Shown: positions 17,572-28,127 of the stretch, piece by piece
Layout: every line of letters begins with the position of its first letter
How positions within the stretch are numbered: position 1 is the stretch's first letter
Source: Rhodovastum atsumiense
GTDB taxonomy: Bacteria; Pseudomonadota; Alphaproteobacteria; Acetobacterales; Acetobacteraceae
Reading direction: 5' to 3'
Assembly: GCF_937425535.1 (NCBI RefSeq)
Contig: NZ_OW485601.1
Coordinates: 735,001-799,000 of the forward strand
DNA length: 64,000 nucleotides
The notes under the pieces: generated by a model
Told to the model about the DNA's origin: nothing
Seen by the model: the letters and a program-made list of their open reading frames with translations, nothing else
The model's database searches: none
Translations under genes and position numbers: made by a program

Positions 17572-18345
17572 TCAGTGATAGGCGTAGTTGCTCTGGGCGG
17601 ATTGCGGCACGGACAGCCAGGGATTGTTGAGCCCCTGCGCCCCGAAGGGCTGTGCGCCGAATTGCTGCGCCTGGGCCTGCTGCAGGGCCGAGAGAACCCC
17701 GCCAATGACCTGCGGCAGTTGCTGGGTGATCTGCTGGGCTGCCGCCTGGCCGATCACCTGCGCGGCCCCGCCAAGCCACACGCCGAACTCGCCGCCCGTC
17801 CCCTGCGACGCGAACTGACCGCCCAGGCCGCTCTGCTGGGCCCGGAATTGCTGGGTGGCCGCGAGAGTGGCGATCAGGTTGGCGATGATGTGGGGAAGCT
17901 GCTGGGTGATATGCTGGCTGAGGGCGATCGCCAGTTGCTGCGCATGCTGGGCCTGCAGTCCCTGCTGCCCCACCCCGGCCAGCAGGCGGTTGATATCCGC
18001 GCCTCCGTTCTGTTGCTGCAGGGTCGCCGCGAACGGATTGAGCTGCGGGTTCAACTGTCCCTGCAATCCCTGCAATCCCTGCAATCCCTGGTGTCCCTGC
18101 AATCCCTGGGCCTGGGCACCAGGGTAGCCCTGGAAACCTCCGGCCTGCTGCGCGATCTGCGGATTGTTCTGCAGGGCCGAAAGGATGACGGGAACGGCGA
18201 GCTGCGCCACCCTTCCGGCAATATCCGTCAGGTTCTGGGGATTGCCGAATTGCTGCTGGCCTCCCCCCGTCCCCGTAAGGCCCTGGCCGCCAAAGCCTTG
18301 ACCGCCAATTCCGCCGAAAGCATTCCCAAGTATGTTTCCTGACAT
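17572..18345 (-). CDS. Gln-rich, low-charge repeat protein of unknown function
   Basis: A 257-residue protein not matching any family I know. About 21% of residues are Gln; it has no Lys and no Cys, and only a handful of charged residues. Residues 1-40 are Gly/Gln rich; 82-97 are LQG triplets; 40-62, 138-162 and 198-222 are related hydrophobic helices, the last two sharing ITQQLP followed by an Ile/Val-rich helix. No signal peptide is present. Such composition suggests self-association or a coat or matrix role. The start at 18345 follows AGGAAGG. It is upstream of the pseudo-subtilase on the same strand and downstream of a long AT-rich region. Confidence 0.72.
   Translation of the reverse strand: MSGNILGNAFGGIGGQGFGGQGLTGTGGGQQQFGNPQNLTDIAGRVAQLAVPVILSALQNNPQIAQQAGGFQGYPGAQAQGLQGHQGLQGLQGLQGQLNPQLNPFAATLQQQNGGADINRLLAGVGQQGLQAQHAQQLAIALSQHITQQLPHIIANLIATLAATQQFRAQQSGLGGQFASQGTGGEFGVWLGGAAQVIGQAAAQQITQQLPQVIGGVLSALQQAQAQQFGAQPFGAQGLNNPWLSVPQSAQSNYAYH
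18061..18105. repeat. 9-bp tandem repeat inside the Gln-rich gene
   Basis: CTGCAATCC is repeated in register at 18061, 18070, 18079 and 18097, with one diverged unit CTGGTGTCC at 18088. It encodes the LQG triplets (read on the minus strand) and is a candidate for slippage-driven length variation in multiples of three codons, which would keep the frame. Confidence 0.85.
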
Positions 18346-19090
18346 TTGCGCCTTCCTTCCTGTCAATGTTGCTATTCTTGGTCAGAACTATTTGCCATTA
18401 TTTGGCACATGGCAGCATGAATATAGCAACGTCTCTGTTATAATACTTATAAATTAATCTTGATTACTATAGTCAAAACTATTCATATTTTGGAATCGAA
18501 CCGTTTGTTATTAAATAACCAATAGCAAATTATCGATAATTTTATCATGATAATATTCTTTCTTCGTGCAATTCATGTCACTTGATTGCAAATTAAACAT
18601 TGCGTTTAGTGTTAATGATTTATAATTATAGCAAAAATCAGCACTATATTTTCGTTAATGCACTCTTCAGCCCGCTTAAATATCGGCCTATTCGATACGA
18701 TTTATTTGAACAACTCGTTTTATTGCAGCCAATCCAATGCACATTGGGCGCGGGCCGCAGCATGCGCCCGGAAATAACGGACAAGGGCAGACGCCCCGAA
18801 ATCCCCGGGCAAAAATCAGTCGCTGGATGTGCCGCGGGGCGCTACAGCGCCTGCCCGCTCATCTTCTGTCCGCGCTTCTTACGGACAGCATGGACAGCAT
18901 AATGTCAGCATCACCCGACTCTTTTGTTTCGCGTGGCTGTCCAGAGCACCGGCCGCCCATCACCGGATGGCGGACCGAGACACCCTGATGCTAGCGAAGC
19001 AATCCGGCCGACGATATTCACATCGGCGTATGCTATATATAATAATATACCGTAAATAAACGTAGATATGTGGGTCGGGAGAGGCGCCGG
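18346..19090. other. AT-rich 745-bp region upstream of the Gln-rich gene
   Basis: This is the largest region without a recognisable gene. From about 18380 to 18740 it is strikingly AT rich against the GC-rich background; the rest is closer to average. Frames here are short, have no ribosome sites and resemble no protein I know. It lies downstream of ntrX and upstream of the Gln-rich gene, so it should contain the promoter and control sites of the Gln-rich/pseudo-subtilase pair. Two palindromes are annotated separately. Confidence 0.7.
18529..18553. promoter_or_regulatory. two adjacent AT-rich palindromes, candidate operator
   Basis: ATTATCGATAAT at 18529-18540 and TTATCATGATAA at 18542-18553 are perfect palindromes sharing TTATC/GATAA half-sites and separated by a single base. 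They lie about 185-215 bp upstream of the Gln-rich gene start. Paired palindromes of this kind are typical of regulator binding sites; the regulator is not known. Confidence 0.4.
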
Positions 19091-20488
19091 TCAGCCGCCG
19101 CCCCGGTCCTCTCCGCCCACGCCCAGTTGCTTGAGCTTGCGGTGCAGGGCGCTGCGCTCCATGCCCACGAACTGCGCCGTCCGGGAAATGTTGCCGCCAA
19201 AGCGCAACAACTGCGCCTGCAGGTACTGGGTTTCGAACAGGTCGCGGGCCTCGCGCAGCGGCAGCCCCATCACATCGGCGCTCGGGTCGGCGTTGAACAA
19301 GGCCGGCGCCGCCGAGCCGATCTCCGGCGGCAGCATGTCCGCGCGGATCGGGTCGGCATGCCCCCCCGGCGCCATGATCAGCAGCCAGTCCACCAGGTTG
19401 CGCAACTGCCGCACATTGCCCGGCCAGTCGTACGCCTGCAGCGCCGTCACCGCATCGGTGGACAGCTCGCGCGAGGGCATGCCCGCGGCCTCGGCCGAGC
19501 GCAGCAGGAACAACCTGGCGAGCGCGGGAATATCCTCCCGCCGCTCCTTCAGCGCCGGCACCCGCAGCGGCACCACCGCCAGCCGGTAGTACAGGTCCTC
19601 GCGGAACCGCCCGGACGCGATCTCGGCATGCAGGTCCTTGTTGGTGGTGGACAGCACCCGCACATCCACCTTCACCCGCTGCGACCCGCCGATGCGCTCG
19701 AAGGTCTGGTCCTGCAGGGCGCGGACGATCTTGCCCTGGGTCTCCAGCGGCATGTCCGACACCTCGTCCAGCAGCAGCGTGCCGCCATGCGCCCGCTCCA
19801 GCACGCCGGCCCGGCGCGGCTGCAGCAGCGGATCGGCGCCGGCCTCCACGCCGAACAGCTCCTCCTCGAAGCGGGCGGGGTTGAGGATGGCGCAGTTCAG
19901 CGCCACGAAGGGGCCGGAGGTCCGGCGCGACCGCGCATGGATCATGCGCGCCACCACTTCCTTGCCCGACCCGGCCGGCCCGCTGATCAACACGCGCGAC
20001 CCGGTCGGCGCCACCTTCTCCACCGCCGCCCGCAGCATCGAGACCGCCGGGCTGTCGCCGGTCAGCTCGGTCTCGGGGCCGGCGCGCAGCCGCAGCTCGG
20101 CGTTCTCGCGGGCGAGCTGGGCCGCTTCCAGCGCGCGCCGCACCACCAGCAACAGGCGGTCGGACTGGAACGGCTTCTCGATGAAGTCATAGGCGCCCTG
20201 CTGGATCGCCTGCACCGCGGTCTCGATGGTGCCGTGGCCGGAGATCATCACCACCGGCACCTGCGGCTCCTCGCCGTGGAAGGTCTGCAGCAGCCCCAGC
20301 CCGTCCAGGCGCGAGCCCTGCAGCCACACGTCCAGGATCACCAGCGATGGCCGGCGCAGGCGGAAAGCGGCGATGGCCGAATCCGAGTCACCGGCCCCGC
20401 GGGTCTCGTAGCCTTCATCGCGCAGGATGCCGTCCACCAGCATCCGGATGTCCGGCTCGTCGTCGACGATCAGGATGTCATGCGCCAT
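19091..20488 (-). CDS. ntrX: nitrogen regulation response regulator NtrX
   Basis: A 465-residue sigma54-type response regulator. The receiver domain has Asp9/Asp10 and the phospho-acceptor Asp53 (VILDVW); the AAA+ domain has Walker A GPAGSGKE and Walker B GGTLLLDE; a Fis-type helix-turn-helix (GNISRTAQFVGMERSALHRK) ends the chain. The usual GAFTGA loop after ELFG is absent, replaced by a sequence with GVEAGADPLLQ, so contact with sigma54 is doubtful; NtrX from several alphaproteobacteria is known to deviate here. ATG at 20488 is preferred over the GTG one codon upstream. It follows ntrY by about 10 bp. Confidence 0.94.
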   Translation of the reverse strand: MAHDILIVDDEPDIRMLVDGILRDEGYETRGAGDSDSAIAAFRLRRPSLVILDVWLQGSRLDGLGLLQTFHGEEPQVPVVMISGHGTIETAVQAIQQGAYDFIEKPFQSDRLLLVVRRALEAAQLARENAELRLRAGPETELTGDSPAVSMLRAAVEKVAPTGSRVLISGPAGSGKEVVARMIHARSRRTSGPFVALNCAILNPARFEEELFGVEAGADPLLQPRRAGVLERAHGGTLLLDEVSDMPLETQGKIVRALQDQTFERIGGSQRVKVDVRVLSTTNKDLHAEIASGRFREDLYYRLAVVPLRVPALKERREDIPALARLFLLRSAEAAGMPSRELSTDAVTALQAYDWPGNVRQLRNLVDWLLIMAPGGHADPIRADMLPPEIGSAAPALFNADPSADVMGLPLREARDLFETQYLQAQLLRFGGNISRTAQFVGMERSALHRKLKQLGVGGEDRGGG

Positions 20489-20497
20489 CACGGAAAC

Positions 20498-22729
20498 TCA
20501 CGACTCGGTCTGCAAGGGAAGCTTCAGGATGGCGATCGCCCCCGGACCGTCGGGACGATCCTCCAGCGCGACCCGGCCACCATGGTCCTCCATGATCTTC
20601 TTGACGATGGCAAGCCCAAGCCCCGTGCCTTTGGGCTTGTGGGTCACGTAGGGCTCGGTCAGGCGGGCGCGATCCTCCTCGGGAAGGCCGATGCCGTCAT
20701 CGGCGACCCGGATCACCACGTCATCGCCCGCCAGCGCCACCTGCACGGCAATCCGCCCCACCGGCTCGTCCGGCGCGCGCGGGCGCATCGCCACCGCATC
20801 GGCGGCATTCTGCAGCAGGTTGGTCAGGGCCTGGCCGACCAGCCGGCGGTCGCACGGCGCCACCGGCCCGCGTTCGGGGATATCGGTGTCCCAATGGATC
20901 TGCGGATGCGCCTGTTTCTGCAGCACCAGCGCCTCGCGGGCGACGCGCCCGACATCCTCCGGCCGGATCACCGGATGCGGCATGCGGGCAAAGGCGGAGA
21001 ACTCGTCGACCATGCGCCTGATATCGCCAACCTGGCGCACGATCGTATCGGCGCACTGGGTGAAAGTCTCGGGATCGGAGGTGATCTCCCGGGCAAAACG
21101 GCGCTTCAGCCGCTCGGCCGAAAGCTGAATGGGGGTGAGCGGGTTCTTGATCTCGTGGGCGATGCGCCGGGCCACGTCCGCCCAGGCCGCCTTGCGCTGG
21201 GCCGATTGCAGTTCGGTGATGTCATCGAAGGTGGCGACGAAGCCGCGCGCGCCGTCCGGGCCGCCCTCGCGCGGGGGATCGGCGGAGATGCGCACCAGCA
21301 GCATGCGCCGCCGTGCCGGCGGACCGATCTGCAGCTCCGCGGTGCGGGTCCGGTCGGGGGCGGCCCGCACCTCGGCCAGCAGCGGGGCGAATTCCGGCAC
21401 CATCTCGCCGAGATCGCGGCCGATCGCACCCAGCAGGTCGACATCGAGCAAGGCGCTGGCGACGCGGTTGGGCAGTTCGATCCGCCCCTCGGCGTCCAGG
21501 CCGATCACCCCGGCGGAAACGCCGGACAGCACCGCCTCGGTGAAGCGGCGCCGCGCGTCGAGCTGGCTGTAGGCATCCATCAGCTCGCGGCGTTGCGCGG
21601 AAAGCTGCCCGATCATGCGGTTGAAGGCGCGCGACAGCCCGGCGACCTCGTCGCCCGTCACTTCCTCGGGCACCCGCACCGAGAGGTCGCCGGCGCGCAC
21701 GCGCTCGGAGGCGGTGATCAGCCGCCCCACCGGGCGGGCGATCGAGTTGGCCATCACCAGGCCGATCAGCCCCGCCGCGCACAGGATCAGCAGCGCGATC
21801 AGCGCGAAGATCAGGGCGAAGGTGATCTGCAACCCGGAACGGCTGTCGTCGAGCCGGTGATATTCGCTGACCGCCTGCTCGGTGCGCTGCATGTGCTCGA
21901 GGATGGCGGGATCGACCGGGCGGCCGATCAGCAGCATCAGGGTGGGGGTGATGTCGAGCTTCACCACCGCGCGCACCCGGTTCGAATCCTCGCTGCCGAG
22001 CACGCCGACCTCGCCGCTGCGCGCGAGTTCGGTGGCCCAGAGCGGCGGCGGATCGGCGGGTGGCCCGACCGAGGCCATCACCTGCCCGGTGACTGGCTCG
22101 AAGATCACCGCCTCGGTCAGCCCGCGCAGGGCGGTCTGCGCCCCGAGCACCTGGGCGAAGGCGCCGGCGCTGTTGCCGAGGAAGTCGCTGGCCCGCACCA
22201 GGTCGTTGGCCATGCCCAGCGCGTCGGCGCGGATGTTGTTGCGGTGCTCTTCCAGGTACCCCCGGCTGGCCTGCAGGCTTTCCTGCAGCGCGGTGCGCAC
22301 CGGCTCGTTGAACCAGGCCTGGACGCCGAGATGGAAGAAGGCGGTGGCGAACACCGCCACCACGATGGCCGGCGCCACCGCGACGCCGGAGAACAGCAGC
22401 ACCAGCCGGATATGCAGCCGCGAACCCGCCGAGCCGCGCCGGCGCTCCACCCAGACGCGGGTGAGCCGCCCGAGCAGCACCGCGCCGAGCAGCAGCACCA
22501 CGACCAGGTTCGCCAGCACCATGGCGAACACGAGGTTCGGCCCGGGCACGCCCTGCGCGATCGCCACGAAGGTGGCGATGCCCAGCGCCAGCGCGAAGGC
22601 GGCGAGCACCAGCGTGACGATCTTGCCGAGCAGGATGTCGACGACCCGCCGCAGCCGCGAGCGCGGCGGCGGGTCGGCCGGCAGCCGCTCGCGGGCGGCA
22701 AGCGCGTCACGGGACGGCGCGACGTTCAC
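20498..22729 (-). CDS. ntrY: nitrogen regulation sensor kinase NtrY
   Basis: A 743-residue membrane sensor histidine kinase, partner of NtrX in control of nitrogen and redox responses. Two or three N-terminal transmembrane segments lie within residues 30-130, followed by a periplasmic domain, another membrane segment near 300-325, HAMP (about 330-385), PAS (about 395-500), H-box RRIAHEIKNPLTPIQ with the phospho-acceptor His near residue 525, and the ATPase domain with N, G1 (DDGIGL) and G2 (GTGLGLAIVKK) boxes. Start is GTG at 22729 with GGAG just upstream. It is preceded by ntrC with a gap of about 30 bp. Confidence 0.95.
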   Translation of the reverse strand: MNVAPSRDALAARERLPADPPPRSRLRRVVDILLGKIVTLVLAAFALALGIATFVAIAQGVPGPNLVFAMVLANLVVVLLLGAVLLGRLTRVWVERRRGSAGSRLHIRLVLLFSGVAVAPAIVVAVFATAFFHLGVQAWFNEPVRTALQESLQASRGYLEEHRNNIRADALGMANDLVRASDFLGNSAGAFAQVLGAQTALRGLTEAVIFEPVTGQVMASVGPPADPPPLWATELARSGEVGVLGSEDSNRVRAVVKLDITPTLMLLIGRPVDPAILEHMQRTEQAVSEYHRLDDSRSGLQITFALIFALIALLILCAAGLIGLVMANSIARPVGRLITASERVRAGDLSVRVPEEVTGDEVAGLSRAFNRMIGQLSAQRRELMDAYSQLDARRRFTEAVLSGVSAGVIGLDAEGRIELPNRVASALLDVDLLGAIGRDLGEMVPEFAPLLAEVRAAPDRTRTAELQIGPPARRRMLLVRISADPPREGGPDGARGFVATFDDITELQSAQRKAAWADVARRIAHEIKNPLTPIQLSAERLKRRFAREITSDPETFTQCADTIVRQVGDIRRMVDEFSAFARMPHPVIRPEDVGRVAREALVLQKQAHPQIHWDTDIPERGPVAPCDRRLVGQALTNLLQNAADAVAMRPRAPDEPVGRIAVQVALAGDDVVIRVADDGIGLPEEDRARLTEPYVTHKPKGTGLGLAIVKKIMEDHGGRVALEDRPDGPGAIAILKLPLQTES

Positions 22730-22758
22730 CTCCGGCGGTCCTTCCCTCCTGGCCGCGA

Positions 22759-24216
<1,458 letters not shown>

Positions 24217-24385
24217 GGCCGGCCCACCCGCGCGGGCCGGCGACATGCGCATGCGTCCCGCCCCCGGCAACCCCCGGACGAAGCCGTCACGCGGCAGCGT
24301 GCGGCCCGCGGCGGGAAAACCGGGGCAACCCCCCGGCGCGTGGCAGGCATCAGTGGCAACATCAGGTCAGGTCCGGTCAATTCGC

Positions 24386-24453
24386 GGGCGTCACAGGCAA
24401 GGGTGTGAACAAAGGCGTGTCAAAGACGAGGGCGTCACGAAAGAGGGAGGCAG
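24386..24453. repeat. degenerate ~15-bp direct repeats between ntrB and ntrC
   Basis: About five imperfect units beginning GGGCGTCAC or a variant, at about 24386, 24401, 24414, 24430 and 24445, run up to the ntrB stop codon. They are the only structure seen in the 237-bp gap between ntrB and ntrC. Function unknown; they may be decayed tandem duplications. Confidence 0.4.
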
Positions 24454-25596
24454 TCACACCAGCGGGGGTGTCTCGTCGATGAGCATCGGCAGGTGCATGC
24501 GCACCTCGGTGCGTCCCGGCCGGCTTTCCACCTCCACCAGCCCGCCGTGGTCATTGACGATCTTCGCGACCAAAGCGAGGCCGAGGCCGCTGCCGGCAGG
24601 CTTGGAGGTGACGAAGGGATCAAACAGATGCGGCCGGATGTCCTCGGAGATGCCCGGCCCGTTGTCGCGCACGATCACCACCATGGGCAGGTGCATCCGC
24701 CGGTCGGTGCCGGGGATGGCGAGCCGCACGCCATGCTGGAAGGCCGTGACCAGGGTGATCTCGCCATTGGCGACGTTGCCGCCGACGATCGCCTCGGCGG
24801 CGTTCTTCACCAGGTTGAGCAGAACCTGCACCAACTGGTCGCGGTTGCCGTGCACCGGCGGCAGGCTGGGATCGTAGACCTCGTGGAAGCGGATGCCGGC
24901 GGCGAAGCCGCTCTGCGCGAGCCGCCGGACATGCTCCAGCACGCGGTGAATGTTGACCGCGCCGCGCTCGATCGGCTTCTCGTTGAACATCTCCATGCGG
25001 TCGACCAGGGCACGGATCCGGTCGGCCTCGTCACGGATCAGGATGGTCAGTTCCTGGTCGGCCGGCCCGACGCTGCTCTCGAGCAATTGCGCCGCGCCGC
25101 GGATGCCGGACAGCGGGTTCTTCACCTCGTGCGCGAGGATCGCCGCCATGCCGGTGACGCTGCGGGCGGCACTGCGGAAGGTCAGTTGCCGGTCGAGCGT
25201 GCGCGCGGCCGAGACGTCCTGCATCACCAGCAGCACCGCCCCCGGATCATCCGGCAACGGCGTGCCCTGCACGGCGATGCCGGATTTCTTCAGCCGCGGG
25301 CTCTCGAAGCTCATGTCGTAGTCGGCGACGATGACATCGCCCTGGCGTACCTGGTCGATCAGCAGGAACACCGGGTTGTCCTGCGGCAGCAGGTCCACCA
25401 GCGCCATCTGCGCCAGTTGCGAGGCGGACACCCCCAGGAACTGCTCGGCGGCGTGGTTGACGTAGGTGAAACGGTTTTCCCGGTCCAGCACCACCACCGG
25501 CAGCGGCAGCGCCGACATCAGCGCCGCCGCCTCGGGTGGACGCCGGTGCTCGCCCCGCTCTACCACGGCCAGGGCCGCGCGACGGCCGAACCTCAT
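24454..25596 (-). CDS. ntrB: nitrogen regulation sensor kinase NtrB (GlnL)
   Basis: A 380-residue cytosolic histidine kinase, partner of NtrC and normally controlled by the PII protein. N-terminal PAS domain about residues 25-130 ([18 protein letters not shown]), H-box [20 protein letters not shown] with His156, then an ATPase domain with [15 protein letters not shown] and [12 protein letters not shown]. No transmembrane segment. The start ATG at 25596 overlaps the dusB stop by four bases (ATGA), the nifR3-ntrB-ntrC arrangement well known in alphaproteobacteria. The open frame runs on upstream within dusB but that is dusB sequence in another frame. Confidence 0.96.
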   Translation of the reverse strand: MRFGRRAALAVVERGEHRRPPEAAALMSALPLPVVVLDRENRFTYVNHAAEQFLGVSASQLAQMALVDLLPQDNPVFLLIDQVRQGDVIVADYDMSFESPRLKKSGIAVQGTPLPDDPGAVLLVMQDVSAARTLDRQLTFRSAARSVTGMAAILAHEVKNPLSGIRGAAQLLESSVGPADQELTILIRDEADRIRALVDRMEMFNEKPIERGAVNIHRVLEHVRRLAQSGFAAGIRFHEVYDPSLPPVHGNRDQLVQVLLNLVKNAAEAIVGGNVANGEITLVTAFQHGVRLAIPGTDRRMHLPMVVIVRDNGPGISEDIRPHLFDPFVTSKPAGSGLGLALVAKIVNDHGGLVEVESRPGRTEVRMHLPMLIDETPPLV

Positions 25597-26651
25597 GCCG
25601 CCTCCGCGAGCATGGCCTCGCGCAAGGCCACGCGAGTGACGCCACGGGCGATCAGCGGATCGTAGAAGCGCCCGATCAGCGCCTCGACCGCGGCGGCGTC
25701 GGGCAGGCGGTTGACGGTGGACCGGAACTCCGCCGAGCCCGGCAGGCCGCGCGAATACCAAGATAGGTGCTTGCGGGCGAGCCGCACCCCGGCCTCGGTG
25801 CCGAAATGCGCCAGGATGGCGTGGTAATGCTCGAGCATGATGCGCTTCTGCTCGGCCAGCGACGGCTCGGGCCGCCGCTGGCCGGTCTGCAGGAAATGGG
25901 CGACCTGGGCGGGGAACCAGGGGCGGCCGTAGCAGCCGCGGCCGATCATCACCCCGTCCGCCCCCGAGCGCCGCAGCGCCTCGGCGGCGTCGTCCTCGGT
26001 GACGATGTCGCCATTGGCAATGACGGGGATGTCCACCGCCGCCTTCACCTCGGCGATGAAGTCCCAGTCGGCGGTGCCGGTATAGAACATCTGGCGGGTG
26101 CGGCCGTGCACGGTGACCATGCGGATGCCGCTCTCCCGGGCAATGCGGGCCAGGCGCGGCGCGTTCAGGCTGGCGTGGTCCCAGCCCATGCGCATCTTCA
26201 GCGTGACCGGGGCGTCGACCGCGCGCACCGTCGCCTCCAGGATGCGGGCGGCGGCAAGCTCGTCGCGCATCAGCGCGCTGCCGGCCATCTGTCCGACCGC
26301 CACCTTCTTCACCGGGCACCCGAAATTGATGTCGACGATGTCCGCGCCGCGGCCGACCGCGATCCGCGCGGCCTCGGCCATCGCCACCGGATCACAGCCG
26401 GCAAGCTGGATGGAGGACGGCTTTCCGTCCAGTTCGGCCATGCGCAAGGTCGCCCGATTCTCGCGCACCATCGCCCAGGAAGCGATCATCTCGGAAACCA
26501 CCAGGCCCGCGCCAAGGGCACGGGCGAGCCGGCGAAACGGCAAATCCGTCACGCCGGACATCGGTGCGAGAATGACCGGCATGTCCAGGCGCACGCCATT
26601 GCCAAGTTCAATCGGCCGCAGACGCGGCATGTGTTGCAAGGGGCTGCCCAT
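25593..26651 (-). CDS. dusB: tRNA-dihydrouridine synthase DusB (NifR3)
   Basis: A 352-residue FMN enzyme that reduces uridine to dihydrouridine in tRNA. Visible motifs are LAPMSGVTD near the N-terminus, [11 protein letters not shown] with the catalytic Cys, VHGRTR, ANGDI and [16 protein letters not shown] for FMN phosphate binding. Length is normal. The start at 26651 has no strong ribosome site; ATG at 26630 is an alternative. It opens the dusB-ntrB-ntrC-ntrY-ntrX series and is divergent from ispDF, with a mosaic hairpin repeat in between. Confidence 0.95.
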   Translation of the reverse strand: MGSPLQHMPRLRPIELGNGVRLDMPVILAPMSGVTDLPFRRLARALGAGLVVSEMIASWAMVRENRATLRMAELDGKPSSIQLAGCDPVAMAEAARIAVGRGADIVDINFGCPVKKVAVGQMAGSALMRDELAAARILEATVRAVDAPVTLKMRMGWDHASLNAPRLARIARESGIRMVTVHGRTRQMFYTGTADWDFIAEVKAAVDIPVIANGDIVTEDDAAEALRRSGADGVMIGRGCYGRPWFPAQVAHFLQTGQRRPEPSLAEQKRIMLEHYHAILAHFGTEAGVRLARKHLSWYSRGLPGSAEFRSTVNRLPDAAAVEALIGRFYDPLIARGVTRVALREAMLAEAA

Positions 26652-26976
26652 GATTTAGGCAAGTTAGACTGCGCCCTGCGCCGACGCAATGCGGGAGGTC
26701 GCGTGCCGGCCGCTTTGACCTCCACCGGAGATGCAGCCTTGGCATGCATTTGCATGCAAGAGTGGCGGGGCGTTGCCCCGCACCCCACCAGGAGGCTTTG
26801 CCTCCTGGACCTCCACCAAGGGCCAGAGGCCCTTGGATCCCATTCTTTGCCGCGCAGCACGAATTGGGGTGCAGGGGTCCCCTGACCCCTGCTGGGTCAA
26901 GGGCGAAGCCCTTGCCTTACCCTTATTCCTTGTCATGCTCCGTTGACGCCGCCGGCGATCACGTTATGGGTGCGCC
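26652..26976. other. 325-bp divergent region between dusB and ispDF
   Basis: About half of this gap is copy 3 of the mosaic hairpin repeat (26765-26914). The remaining about 110 bp next to dusB contains GCATGCATTTGCATGC, a short palindrome-like stretch at 26742-26757, and about 60 bp remain upstream of ispDF. Promoters for both operons must lie here or read through the repeat. Confidence 0.6.
26765..26914. repeat. mosaic hairpin repeat, copy 3
   Basis: Stem-loops at 26765-26781 (GCGGGGC), 26788-26808 (CCAGGAGGC), 26816-26836 (CCAAGGGC), 26871-26892 (GCAGGGGTC) and 26898-26914 (CAAGGGC). The module order is that of copy 1 read on the opposite strand, but the long central inverted repeat of copies 1 and 2 is absent and replaced by about 30 unrelated bases. 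Unlike the other copies it sits upstream of genes on both sides, between dusB and ispDF. Confidence 0.85.
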
Positions 26977-28116
26977 ATGAGCCGTCCCCGCACCGCCCTT
27001 CTCCTCGTCGCCGCCGGCACTGGCAGCCGACTCGGCGCCGAGACGCCCAAGCAGTTCCTCCCGCTCGCCGGCCAGCCGGTGATGCGCCATGCCGCCGCGC
27101 GGCTCGCGCCGGAGGTGGACCTGATCCAGCCTGTCGGAGACGCCGCCCCGATTGTCGCGGCACTCGGCGACATCCCGCATCTGCCGCCGGTGCCCGGTGG
27201 CGCTTCCCGCCAGCAGAGCGTGCGCGCCGGGCTCGAGGCGCTGGCGCCGCACGCGCCGGAGGTGGTGCTGGTGCACGATGCCGCCCGCCCCTTCATCCCG
27301 GCCGGCACCGTGGCGGCGCTGCTCGCGGCGCTGCGGGAGGTCCCCGGTGCCATTCCGGCGGTGCCGGTCGCCGACACGCTCAAGCGTGGCGAGGCCGGCC
27401 GGATCACCGGAACGGTGCCGCGTGCCGGGTTGTTCCGCGCGCAGACGCCGCAGGCCTTCCGCTTCCCGCTGTTGCTGGAACTGCACCGCGCCGCCCCCGA
27501 AGGCGCCACCGACGATGCCGCCATCCTGGAAGAGGCAGGCCACGCGGTTGCCCTGGTGCCCGGCGACGAGCAGAACATCAAGCTGACCTACAAGGAGGAT
27601 CTGGTGCGGCTGGAGCGGGTGCTGCTGGGGACGATGATCCCGCGCGTGGGCACGGGCTACGACGTCCATGCCATGGCGGAGGCGCGCAAGCTCATCCTCT
27701 GCGGCATCGAGGTGCCGCATGACCGTGGGCTCGCCGGTCATTCCGATGCCGATGTCGGCATCCACGCCTTGTGCGACGCGATCTATGGCGCGCTGGCCGA
27801 GGGCGATATCGGCCGCCATTTCCCGCCGAGCGAGGCGACCTGGAAGGACGCGGATTCGGCGCGGTTCCTGCGCCATGCCGCCGGGCGCATCGCCGCGCGC
27901 GGCGGGGTGCTGGCCAATGCCGACGTGACGCTGATCTGCGAGCGGCCGAAGATCACACCGCACGCCCCGCGCATGATCGCCCGCCTTGCCGAACTGCTGG
28001 AGGTCGATCCCGGCCGGATCTCGGTGAAGGCGACCACCACCGAGAAGCTCGGTTTCACCGGGCGGATGGAAGGGATCGCGGCGCAGGCGGCGGTGACGGT
28101 GCTGGTGCCGGGCTGA
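26977..28116 (+). CDS. ispDF: bifunctional IspD/IspF (MEP pathway)
   Basis: A 379-residue fusion of 2-C-methyl-D-erythritol 4-phosphate cytidylyltransferase and 2,4-cyclodiphosphate synthase, steps 3 and 5 of the MEP isoprenoid route. IspD covers about 1-215 with [27 protein letters not shown] and DDAAILE. IspF starts near 217 with [11 protein letters not shown] (zinc ligands Asp, His), then [18 protein letters not shown] and [14 protein letters not shown]. The fused form is characteristic of alphaproteobacteria. ATG at 26977; it appears to be a single-gene unit divergent from dusB. Confidence 0.97.
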   Translation: MSRPRTALLLVAAGTGSRLGAETPKQFLPLAGQPVMRHAAARLAPEVDLIQPVGDAAPIVAALGDIPHLPPVPGGASRQQSVRAGLEALAPHAPEVVLVHDAARPFIPAGTVAALLAALREVPGAIPAVPVADTLKRGEAGRITGTVPRAGLFRAQTPQAFRFPLLLELHRAAPEGATDDAAILEEAGHAVALVPGDEQNIKLTYKEDLVRLERVLLGTMIPRVGTGYDVHAMAEARKLILCGIEVPHDRGLAGHSDADVGIHALCDAIYGALAEGDIGRHFPPSEATWKDADSARFLRHAAGRIAARGGVLANADVTLICERPKITPHAPRMIARLAELLEVDPGRISVKATTTEKLGFTGRMEGIAAQAAVTVLVPG

Positions 28117-28127
28117 CCGGCGCCGGG

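Noticed and set aside
18600-18902. 100-codon open frame in the AT-rich region
   Set aside because: It starts in very AT-rich DNA without ribosome site, contains no recognisable domain, and shifts composition halfway.
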